Shown one piece after another: positions 45,520 through 55,600 of a DNA stretch of 64,000 nt; within the stretch, counting starts at the first letter, position 1, and every line of letters starts with the position of its first letter. The translations under genes and the position numbers were made by a program. The notes under the pieces were generated by a model, which was not told the origin of the DNA, made no database searches, and was given only the letters and a program-made list of their open reading frames with translations. Where the stretch lies: NCBI RefSeq assembly GCF_910592395.1, contig NC_088312.1, positions 14,130,579 to 14,194,578 on the forward strand, given 5' to 3'. The stretch comes from Lineus longissimus (taxonomy: Eukaryota; Nemertea; Pilidiophora; Heteronemertea; Lineidae).

Positions 45520-46262
45520 TTAAAATATCCCAGAGTCAAAAAGTGCTCAGATCTCGAAAACTGTCCAATCAGCAGGGGTCTAGCACACTTGGAGGTGATA
45601 GGCATGTAGTCTGAGCATAATAATCCGTCGTAAAACCTCGGGGACATATTTTACCTTTTGCGTGAAGCCCATCCCAGAGTTGAAAATCGGCCCCGGTCGA
45701 GGGGGGTAGGCGGGCATAAAAGTGCTCAGATCTCGAAAACTGTCCAATCAGTAGGGGTCTAGCACACTTGGAGGTGATAGGCATGTAGTCTGAGCATAAT
45801 AATCCGTCGTAAAACCTCGGGGACATCTTTTACCTTTGCGTGAAGCCCATCCCAGAGTTGAAAATCGGCCCCGGTCGAGGGGGGTAGGCGGGCATAAAAG
45901 TGCTCAGATCTCGAAACTGTCCAATCAGCAGGGGTCTAGCACACTTGGAGGTGATAGGCATGTAGTCTGAGCATAATAATCCGTCGTAAAACCTCGGGGA
46001 CATCTTTTACCTTTTGCGTGAAGCCCATCCCAGAGTCGAAAATCGGCCCTGGTCGAGGGGGGTAGGCGGGCATAAAAGTCAGAGCACAGAGCAAAAAGGG
46101 CAAACAAAGGGGTAGAAGTATTATTTTACCGTTGTATAGCCCATCCCAGAGTCGAAAATCGGCCCTGGTCGAGGGGGGTAGTGGAACAGAAAAGTGCTTA
46201 GATCTCGAAAATTGTCCAATCAGCAGGGGTCTAGCACACTTGGAGGTGATTGGCAGCTAAAA
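45520..46262. repeat. 178-bp tandem array, ~3-4 units plus degenerate copies
   Basis: The word AAGTGCTCAGATCTCGAAA recurs at ~45540, 45720 and 45898, with partial copies near 46193 and 46261. Each unit also has CATCCCAGAGTTGAAAATCGG and TCGAGGGGGGTAGGCGGG. The array abuts array-element copy B. Confidence 0.9.
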
Positions 46263-46935
46263 AGTGCTTAGATCTCGAAAACTTGTTATGTGAAGGATGA
46301 ATCCCATCTGAGCATACGGCACGGGGGCGGGGCCTCTTGTTATGCGAAAATAGATATCAGCTGAGTAGCGGGCCCTAGCGCCTCTTCTTATACTAAAAAA
46401 AATAAATTTTAGCTGAGCAGTATAGGCTCTTATTGCCTCTTGTTGTGCCAAGGATGAAGCCCAGCTGAGCACACGGTACAGGGGCCTCTTGTTATGCAAA
46501 AATAGATTTCAGCTGAGTAACGGGTACTGGAACCTCTTGTTATACTAAAAAAAACGATTTCAGCCGAGCAGTAGGCCTTTGTTACTCTTGTTATGCTAAT
46601 GATCAATTCCAGCCGAGCAGTTGGCATTAGTGTCCATATTTATGCCAAAGATCAATCAAAGGTGAGTAGATGGCACGGGGGCCTCTTGTTTTTCAAAAAA
46701 TAAATGTCAGCAGAGTAAAACGGTCATTGGCGCCTCTTGTTATACTATCGGAGATCCTCCAGCTGACCAGTTTGCTCTTAGCGCCTCTTGTTATGAATCC
46801 CAGCTGAGCAAATGGCACAAGAGCCTCTTGTTACGCAGCCAGTAGATGGGCACTGGCGCGCCGCGATTTATTTTTTCATACCAGCCGACGCCATTTTGTT
46901 TGCCATATTTGGCACACGCGTCATAATTTATTCAT

Positions 46936-47382
46936 GAGACAAGACCACAATTGATTTTTTAAGCCTTTTAGCAGTTAAATTGTCAATGTTTGACCGCGAC
47001 GCATCAAAGAACGCGTGGTGCTGTGAATCTGAAATTTAGATTATGTTATTCCGGACAGTCGGGCAAGTAAATGGTGAAAAATAAAATGGTGATTGACCAC
47101 GGAAATTTTTTGATAATCGACAAATTAGACAGACTTTGATATTTCCACTCTTTTCAGCCAACTGGCAGAAAAAACTCAAAACACGCCCCCTATTACCCAA
47201 TTAGCAAAATTCGAAATTAATTTTTTCATCAAATAATTTCTTTATATCTGTAGACTTGCCACAACAAATATTTTTTCAATACCTCTCCAAATATGTACTT
47301 GAGAGTTAAAAACATGCACTCGTCTAATTGATAGGCCTCGACCCTCCAACCGGCTATGAATATTCATTAGTGGTCTTGTCTC
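46936..47382. mobile_element. GACAAGACCAC MITE, copy 2
   Basis: 447 bp with ends GAGACAAGACCAC and GTGGTCTTGTCTC, the same orientation as copy 1. It lies inside the MULE-like element. Confidence 0.85.
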
Positions 47383-47877
47383 GCATACGAATGAGGTTAT
47401 GGGAATCCCCATTTCGTCTCGCATGTCTCAGTGAGTGCAGCGCTGAGAGGCAACAGGCGAACGAGGTTGACAGAGATAATCAACACTAGGTACCTTGTCT
47501 CCAGGTACTTTAGCCAGAATTCACACTGGATGACCTACCTGGAGCTGTTCTTTTGTTATAGGGTGCGATTTTTACTTGACTCGGCAGTTTTGTCAGTTTC
47601 TTGTTTTTAGCCACTGGAAGGCATCGCTTGCTAATTTTTGCACACGCACGCACACTCCATACAATTACCATTACCATGGTTAACGACCTATAGTGATAAC
47701 TATTTTCGTAAGATGCAGAGTAAATCAAATGGATTTTGTGATCGGAGACCCGCTCGCGAAAGTTCATTCGACGAGGTGCAAAAGCCCCGTAAAATACCTG
47801 GGAACAAGGTGCTTAATGAAGATAGGGAAAGTAACCTTGTCCACCCGCTGCATCAAGCACAGGTATGTCGATCTACG

Positions 47878-47995
47878 TAAAATCCTACATGTAATGTAGG
47901 ATTTTAATCCTACATGTTTAAAATTAGATGTTTAAAATCCTACATGTAATGTAGGATTTTAATCCTACATGTACGCTTTAATCCTACATGTACGC
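47878..47995. repeat. Cluster of short palindromes TCCTACATG(TAATG)TAGGA
   Basis: TCCTACATGTAATGTAGGA occurs twice, and AATCCTACATGTACGC twice, within ~115 bp near the right end of the MULE-like element. They could form small hairpins or serve as repeated protein-binding sites. Confidence 0.7.
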
Positions 47996-48255
47996 TGCGG
48001 CATAAATTATGCCAAATATGGGAAACAAAATGGCGTCACCTGGTGTGAAAAAATAAATCGCACTGGCGCCTCAAAGGAATCATCGCGGTGGCATGTACCG
48101 GCATTCCTTATTTTATATTTGCCAACTCGAGTAAACTATGGTTACTCGGGTAAAAAAGTTCGGGCTGGAATTTCGGGCTGGCTTCTTCGGGATGAAACCT
48201 CGGGATGAAATCTCGGGCTGGCTTGTTTCGGGCTGGAAAAGTTCGGGCTAGCTTG

Positions 48256-48966
48256 ATGTAGGCTGCCCAGCCAGAGAGGTAGGCTGGCGGAGGGTGTTGG
48301 GCGGCCAGGATCGGTCGTATATTAAAAAATGCTAAAGAACCAGTCTACACCACGCGACGATAACAACGACTCCTTACGTCGTCTGCTTTTACCCCATTCT
48401 CACTGCCGCAACCATTGCTAACCAATTATTTTTTGATTATCTACTGCCTTTTCATTTGCTGTTAATCACAGTTCGGGCGCTGCCTGGTCAGGATCAAAGC
48501 GAAGCCTTGCTGAGTTTAGTACCCCGAGTTTTGCGAGTACTAGTATATTTACCGAATGAGTCTGATTTGGGGATTCCCCGTCTTACGTCATCAGACTGTT
48601 GACGTCGAGGACAATATTTCCACCTCCGCTTAATAAACTAGATCGTAATAATAATCGGCCAATGTGAACCGTTTCTTATAACGACTGAAGAAGAAGATGT
48701 GTAAATTAACATGATTAAGAGAACCACGTTTACTGAAGCTATAAGTATAAGCAATTTCACCCCGATTTCACCTCGCTGAGCAACCCGGCCCCCACACATC
48801 GGTCCCAGGTTGATAATTGCGATCACGTGGCGATGATCACGTGGCCATTTCCTTTTTGTTGCGTTATTATATGAATTACGAACTTGGTTAATTTTTATCT
48901 CACACAGTGCATATTTTCCATATATTGATTCAAATTACCCTCAATTCTTCTTTAATTGCTGCAATA
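48256..48966. other. Upstream region of the host gene
   Basis: No ORF. It contains a word related to the 18-bp array at 10050 (GCCCAGCCAGAGAGGT, 48268-48283) and otherwise unique sequence. The first candidate exon starts at 48967, so a promoter may lie here, but I see no decisive motif. Confidence 0.35.
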
Positions 48967-49779
48967 ATGACTTCTACATCCACTATTGTAAGTATTGTAG
49001 CCTTGCCCTTGCAGACCACCTTCGTGTGCTTTTTTGTAATACAGTTTGACGACAATAAATCGGCCAGCCAGTATAGTGCTAGTGGCAGTACTGCACTGAC
49101 CACTGCAGCACTCCAGCAGGGCCATACAGTCCCCATCATGCATGTATAGCCGGCCGGGCAGCCGAGCATCCCCCATGCATGAAGGTCTAAGCCATGATGT
49201 AGTATGTACACGTAATGAATGCATTTTATGAAATAAGATTGTTATGAGTAGTCTGTCATAATGGCACTGCCAGTCACAGTGCTTGGCCTGGCCCTGGCCT
49301 AGCCTAGGAATAGAATAGGATGGCATAGGGTGAGGCATTCATCACTGCACTAGACTACATTTTATGTAGGCCCCTAGGCCCAGGCCTACTATCATTTACA
49401 ATGTCAACACAGTGAGGGCAATGTCTGAGTCACGTCTGATTCAGCACTACCTATATTCTTCGTACGTGAAGCATTTCGACGTAGGTTGTGCGATGTGAGA
49501 GTCCCCGAATGGCGACTTTGAGTGACCCCATCTTGCCTACCTAGCTGCTGCCTATATCATGGTCCCTTTGATTAAATATATGGCTTTGGCAGGCTTTTTT
49601 CCACTGATCACTTTTTAACATTGTCCTTGCAGACATCGAAGGTAAAGCGTCCACGCACCGTTTTTACTGAAGATCAACAGAAAGAGCTCAATGAAGCCAT
49701 TGACTCAGGGCTGAGGAAGACCGTGGCTAACGCTAGCGAAATGCTGCTTGACTGTCATTAGTGTCAAGCAGGTGGAGGT
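48967..49779 (+). CDS. Candidate first exons of the host gene; homeodomain-like second exon
   Basis: Exon 1 is 48967-48987 (ATG, 7 codons, donor ATT|GTAAGT). Exon 2 is 49633-49779 (acceptor CCTTGCAG, donor GAG|GTAAGT). Joined in phase 0, exon 2 starts SKVKRPRTVFTEDQQKELNE and later meets a TAG. After a one-base shift near 49717 the frame reads LAKCCLTVISVKQVE. The two halves together have the spacing of homeodomain helices 1 to 3. Either the homeobox exon is frameshifted (real or assembly) or the resemblance is accidental. The end phase of the unshifted frame fits the exon at 50490. Confidence 0.35.
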
Positions 49780-50012
49780 AAGTTGTATTTGATTGCAAAT
49801 TGTTGGATTTAAACAATATGTAGTATTTCCTGTACCTGCTTTTTTAACAGTTTGATCTTTGATCTTCTGTAGTTCTTGATGCTGCATGGACATTCTGAGT
49901 AAACACAAAATGGTGGCATGCATAAATGTATGTTTATTTTATAATTAAGTTATTGAAATTTCCAGACCTAATTTTTTGTTTTGGTTGTCCTTCGACCTTG
50001 TTGCTTGATTAG

Positions 50013-50215
50013 TATTATGACCAATTTGACTCTGTACTTCATGAAGATACGATCTCTCTTCAGGATTATGTCTTAAATCATTCGCTTGATTCAAAACCCC
50101 AAACAACCAAGCGAGTGAATGTGAAGCCAAGGGCCAATACTGGCTTGAATGGCTTTCAACTTTTTATCAAGGAAAATCACCAGTCCTTCTCTGAACATAA
50201 GTTGTTTTGCTGAAG
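50013..50215 (+). CDS. Candidate exon with first half of an HMG-box-like domain
   Basis: After TTGATTAG the frame reads YYDQFDSVLHEDTISLQDYV and later TGLNGFQLFIKENHQSFSEH. The latter resembles helix 1 of an HMG box (basic lead, then x-F-x-L-F-x-K-E). The 3' boundary is unresolved: a stop follows at ~50212 and no strong donor precedes it. Confidence 0.35.
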
Positions 50216-50621
50216 CAGTGACAGTGGTGCCATTATTTTCTTAAGGCACAACAAAAGCAAAATATCGCTCGTCACAAGTCTGCAAGTGCAAGTCTGATTC
50301 TGAGTTACCCAGTCCCATTATATCTTTTTTTGTGTTTACATGTAAATAATTACTTTGTGGTCTGACAGTCACCAATTTGGTCAACCTGTTTTACATTACG
50401 GAGTGTCCCTTTCATTTCGCGTTAGTTTATGCATGTTAGTGCATTTGAGTTGTTCCACTTACATGTATTCTTACAAATTTCAATTTCAGGTGATGAACCC
50501 AACTCGACCAAATTAAAAGCTTGGAAGCAGCATTGGGATGCTTTGAGTCAGGAGGAGAGAAATGACTTCAACGAGCAATCCAAAAGCTTGGCAAGTGAGC
50601 TGCTGGATGATGTTCGAATAC

Positions 50622-52172
50622 GGTTCATCCCCATTTCGTCTACACCCATTTCGCCTACAAAATTTACCCATTTCGCCTACTCAACATTTCGCCGACACCC
50701 ATTTCGCCTATTCACCATTTTGCCTACTCACCATTTCGCCTACACCATTTCGCCTATTCACCATTTCGCCTATTACCCATTTTGCCTACAAAAAACCGGC
50801 AACGAGACATCATGGGTTACGTCGATGCTGTTAGGCATATCATATGAACAAGACATTGTGTCATGGACCTGTGTGTAGACTGTTTGAGCATTAAACCAGT
50901 GTTTCATAAAGTGAAAAGTGTCGGTACATGTATCTAATTTTTTCATATTTATCACATGTGCGATCTTATAAATCTTATAAATTGAAGTTTTATAAATGTA
51001 ACCGCCAACGAAAGAGCATGGGTTACGTCGAAGCTGTTAGGCATATATGAACAAGATATTGTGTCCGGGATGGACCTGTGTGTAGATTGTTTGAGCATTG
51101 GACCAAATAATAAACTTGAGATAGATCATACTTAATTTGTTTTCTTTCTTGATCACGACCCTGTAATGACCATTTGTAAAGCCAAGCTCCACAATGAAGA
51201 TATCCTGTAGGGCAGCGCTTGGTTGTACCAAGATGTAAAAAAAACAGGCCAAGACTCTTGGGTTCTTCACTTGCAAATATTCATAATTGAAATGATGAAC
51301 CCCCCCCCCCCCGCCTTTATAACCCATTGAAAATGAAAATACTAGTATGTCGGCAATTGACCCGAACACATCAATATCTACATGTTGAAGAGTGACCTTC
51401 CCTCCCCCCGCACCCCCCCCCCCCCCCCCCATTAAGTGAAGTGAAGAGAGACAAGACCAAAATTGAATATTCATAGGTTGGAGGTTCCAGACCTATCAAT
51501 TAGACGCGAGTGTGTTTTCAACTCTCAAGTGCTTATATGGAGAGATATTGGAAAGATATTTGGTATGGCAAGTCTACAGATAATAATAAATTTTTTGATG
51601 AAAAAATAAATTTTGATATTTGGTAATTTGACAATAAGGGGCGTGTTTTGAAATTTGGCTGAAAACAGTGGAAATATCATGGTCTCTCAAATTTGAAGAA
51701 AAAAAATTCGTGGACAACCACCAGTTTTAAATTTTACCATTTACTCGCCTGACTGTCTGGAATGTCATATCCAAATTTCTGATTCACAACCCGAAGCATT
51801 ATTTGATGCGAGGCGGTCAAACTGTGCACAATTTAACGGCAAAAAGGCTTAAAAAATCAATGGTGGTCTTGTCTCAAGAGGCCGGGTTGGAATGATAAAG
51901 TATGGTAAAGTTTAACTTGGAAATATGCTATAATATGAAGGAAAAAAACCAAGCTCAACAATTCGTAAAATTGTTCAAATGTCCAGCGCACACCACTGTT
52001 TTCCTTTTTAGTAGGCGAAATGGTGAGTAGGCGAAATGGTGAGTAGGCGAAATGGTGAGTAGGCGAAATGGTGAATAGGCGAAATTGGTGTAGGCGAAAT
52101 GGGTGTAGGCGAAATGGGGGTAAGCGAAATGGGTAATAGGCGAAATGGGTGTAGGCGAAATGGGGGTACACC
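50622..52172. mobile_element. Foldback element with inverted ~15-bp word arrays (CATTTCGCCTAC family)
   Basis: 1551 bp. The left end is GGTTCATCCCCATTTCGTC, followed by ~10 words close to CCATTTCGCCTACTCA (to 50795). The right end is the inverse array (52010-52172), ending in CGAAATGGGGGTACACC. Both flanks are TCGAATAC (50614-50621, 52173-52180), a perfect 8-bp target duplication. The interior contains a direct duplication (50804-50905 and ~51004-51105), two C runs and a nested GACAAGACCAC MITE. No transposase is visible. Confidence 0.85.
51448..51875. mobile_element. GACAAGACCAC MITE, copy 3 (inverted)
   Basis: 428 bp with ends GAGACAAGACC and GGTCTTGTCTC, reverse orientation relative to copies 1 and 2. 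It lies inside the word-array foldback. Confidence 0.85.
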
Positions 52173-52660
52173 TCGAATACAGGAAAGGAAGAGATATCTC
52201 GTGAAGTCTGCAATTGTGTTGGTGTGTACTACTAGTCATCTATACCCTTGGTGTAGCAAATTATCCCTGTGATGAAGTTTTGACTTTGTCCTCAGAAGAC
52301 CAGTTTGTGAAGAATAGAATAGAAAGATGATCACTGCAAATTTGAGGATGATTTGTTATACATGTCTTTTAATGACAATAATAGTCATTTTGCTCATTAC
52401 TATTAGACCTGATGTTGAAGTGACAGGAAGTACGTGTAGGTCGGTACATAATCACTACTACAAGACAAAACACTAAATGGTCAATATTTGAATTTGGATG
52501 AGAAGTTACCCTTGACTTCGTTTTTGAAGTGAACTCTTCAATTGAATATTTCTTTAAACATACTTCAGACTAAAGACTACAGAGGAATTATGTTTTATGT
52601 TGTATCTCATTGACCTATGTAGCATAGTTTTTTTCATTCATCTTAACTCTTTGATTTCAG

Positions 52661-55600
52661 ATGGACAGCTTCCAAGAGGTTGGAATGGAGGGCTACCTGC
52701 TCTTAGTTGACCCTATGGCAAAGGCAAACGAATTCAATTACTTCAGTGGTGGTACTGCTGTTGGGAAAAAATTCTTAGAATCCACAGAGGGCAGAGCACA
52801 GTCAGATTTTAATCTCTATGTTTTGAAGGGTTAGTTTACCGAAATTTTTCTTTTCTTCATTTTCAAGTAAATGTAGTGGTCTTTTTCATGCCAAAATCTT
52901 GCCTAATTAAGTATGTTTCTCAATCTCCTCCTAAACATCATGATTTTTGGCATTGTAACCATTTGAGTTCTGTCAGTTGCTTCTGTCATTCCGTTTAATA
53001 TCTTTAACTTGCAGTGTGTAAGCACACAAGTGGGCTACATGTACAAGGATGATAGATTTTATAGGTATCATTCAGAACCTCGTTATTTTCATTATCAATC
53101 ATAGCGAACCTCAAATATGCTCAGGTATCGGGAGCCAAGATTCATTAAATGTATTTAGTCAATTGATTTGCTCATTATTTCTTCTAGGAGTGGAGAGTGC
53201 TGTCCCATCCACATCAGCACCAACTTCATCAACGCAGTCTGCTGCAAAAGTGGTGCCCAGACAGTCGAATTGGTTGCGGAATTCTGTTAAAGCTGGAATG
53301 AATGAACTCTATGGTAAATACTGACCTCACCTGTTGCTGTTACTTTATACAAATGAAGAATAGGTTTAATTTGAGGTAATTAGTCACCAATGAAACTCTT
53401 TGACTATCATGCTCAGAAGGTATATTGGAACCTCTTGGGACTGACCAGTGTTGTCCTTAATAGGGAGTTGTCCTAATTAGAGAGTTGAAGTTGAATGGAA
53501 TCAACCAATTTGGGCCTAAAACTAGTGTCTTTTAATAGAGATGTGCCCGATAAAAGAAATTTGACAAATATTTGGGATCTATTCAACAAAAGTAAGCGTT
53601 TTTATGTTATCGAGTATTAATCTATTTACATTACTTGTTACAGCCTCATTTGTAAAGAAGCCTGAAAAAGCCTTCGTCTATGCAGAATTCAGTAGACAAA
53701 AGTTTGCGGCCTTGGGAATGCTGTGCGACATTGTTTCCAAGTTGCGTAAAAGCAACAATCTAAGCGTGCTTGGAAATGCCGACTTCTGCCAACAGTATTC
53801 ACTTTTAGCAGTTAGGATTTCCCGAACTGCCAAAAAGTCTTATTTGAATTTCGCCTACCTGTCCATTTTTCAGTCTTAATTTTCTCCCAGTTGGAAGGCT
53901 GATTTGGTAGTATTGTGTTGTTGAGTCATGTAAATTAGCTTTTGCTGTTCAGACTATTTTTGAGCTTTGTGACCTCTTAAAATATTTTACAAAGTTTCCT
54001 GATGGTTTTCATAGAACATTACCTTTTTTTATTGCAATTTTAGATCCATGTCCAAGTTCAGTCAATGGTCAGAAAGAATTCGTTGTCAATGTCGAGGAAG
54101 GAGGAAGAGGAAACATTTTGGTTGTCCCAAGTCGTCATGAGGTTAGTTTTTGTCTTCCTACTTTCCAACTATGTGTTCTCTAAGTTGTAGTCACAATTAT
54201 ATTGTACATGTATCTTTTACATGTACTCTAATCTCCCACTTACCTGTCCCATTCCTGAACCCGGAAAATCATCAGAAAATCCTAAGTCCAATAAAATGGG
54301 GTGGGGTATGGTCGGAAACAGAATGCCCTGGATCAATATTATAATTGTTCTGTCGACTTCCTTGTCACACCCCAGAGCCTGGCAAAGAATTACACTAGGC
54401 CTAATCGGGTGAGGTTACGGATGACCTCAGTGACATAACAATTACGTATTCTCCAAAACAGTATAAGAGAAGTTGGACAGTTCTTGTGTACTCATTGATG
54501 TTTTTGTCAGAGGTTCGATTTGTTAATCGACGAGATGCGTTTGTTTTGGATTTTTTGCTTTGCCATTGGATTTTGGGTCGTGAATTCGATGGATAACGGT
54601 GACGACGGTGATGGTGGCGGTAATGGTGGGCATGGTGATGGTGGTGACGACGGAGGTCATAATGGTGCGGCTAACGAAGGCCAAGAAAGGAGACATCTTC
54701 ATGGCTACAGCTTGAATCAGCGTTTGGACTACGTGGATACTTTTAGGCTGCACCATGCGATGGGCATTGCGCATGCCCGGTCTTGTCGTTCTTTTGCCGT
54801 ACATCACCGCATCCATCCAAAGACATTCTCAAGATGGCTAGACCAGTATGAAGAGATGTCGGAACGCCGCGACAGGTGCACCCAAATTGAGAGGAGACGG
54901 CGGAGGATTCGGCAGCATGGCAATGATGAACAAGGTAACTCATTTTTGTCAGGAATTTACGAAAGATGTACAATTTTAAGTGAAGTAGGCCCATAAGATT
55001 AAGGCCTGTACTCACTGACGCGTTTTTCCGCCGCATTTTCACCGCCGGGCGGGGAATCCTTTGTTCACCTAATGAATAACAATTGATTTCCGCGCCTCGG
55101 TGAAAACGCGGCGCAAAAGCGCGACAGTGAGTTCAGGCTTTCACTGTGAAATGAGGTTTTATCCATAGTTCGACATTATTCAGGGACTCTTCTTAGATTT
55201 CAGGCATACTCTACTCTTCTCCCCCTCCGATTCATCCCTTCACCGTCTGCTTGATAGGCCTACCGTTTGTCCTTTTCAGCGTTTTGGGCAGACATGGAAA
55301 ATCAGCTCAACGACTGGTTTATTCAACGCCGCCAGCATGGAATTCCAGTATCCGGGATCGATCTCCAGTCACAAGCAGCCAGAGAATACAGACAATGGTG
55401 GACTAATCTGACGGAGGAACAAAGGCAGCAGACGAGAGCGCAAAGGCCTCGCAATCAGGATTTCCGAGCGTCAGATCACTGGCTGACCCGATTCAAAGAA
55501 AGGTAAAAACAACGAAGCCATTTCGTAAATTGGTATCTCACTTGGGTTGGGTTCTCTCACAACTTTTGTTCTGCCATAATGGAATAATGGGCCCAATGAC

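Larger units (their letters stand above)
46860..48061. mobile_element. MULE-like non-autonomous transposon inside array element copy B
   Basis: About 1.2 kb with ~53-bp terminal inverted repeats starting GCGATTTATTTTTTCA and continuing through GACGCCATTTTGTTT. Flanks are ACTGGCGC plus CC (left, with one extra G) and ACTGGCGCC (right, 48062-48070), a probable 9-bp target duplication, as in Mutator-like elements. It contains a nested GACAAGACCAC MITE and a cluster of short palindromes. I see no transposase. Confidence 0.7.
46277..48255. repeat. Composite array element, copy B (inverted), split by a MULE-like insertion
   Basis: 46277-46859 matches, in reverse, the AACAAGAGG/CTCAGCTG array of copy A. 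48062-48255 matches the CCAGCCCGAAA array and the ~110 bp joining DNA of copy A. In copy A these two parts are adjacent. Here they are separated by ~1.2 kb of other DNA (46860-48061). Confidence 0.75.
50490..52228 (+). pseudogene. Host exon with second half of the HMG-box-like domain, split by a foldback element
   Basis: The acceptor is TTTCAG at 50489. The frame STKLKAWKQHWDALSQEERN, then DFNEQSKSLASELLDDV, matches the W-x-x-L-S-x-x-E pattern of HMG-box helices 2 and 3. At 50621 the exon is interrupted by the element 50622-52172, with an 8-bp duplication. Skipping the element and one copy of the duplication, the frame continues without a shift at 52181 (QERKRYLVKSAIVL) to a possible donor near 52228. 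With the element in place, the mature exon would be destroyed unless it is spliced out. Confidence 0.5.

Noticed and set aside
46257-46627. Repeat-encoded proteins (RGPAPVPYAQ-type) in array element copy B
   Set aside because: Frames are shaped by the ~60-bp repeat unit and change between copies A and B.
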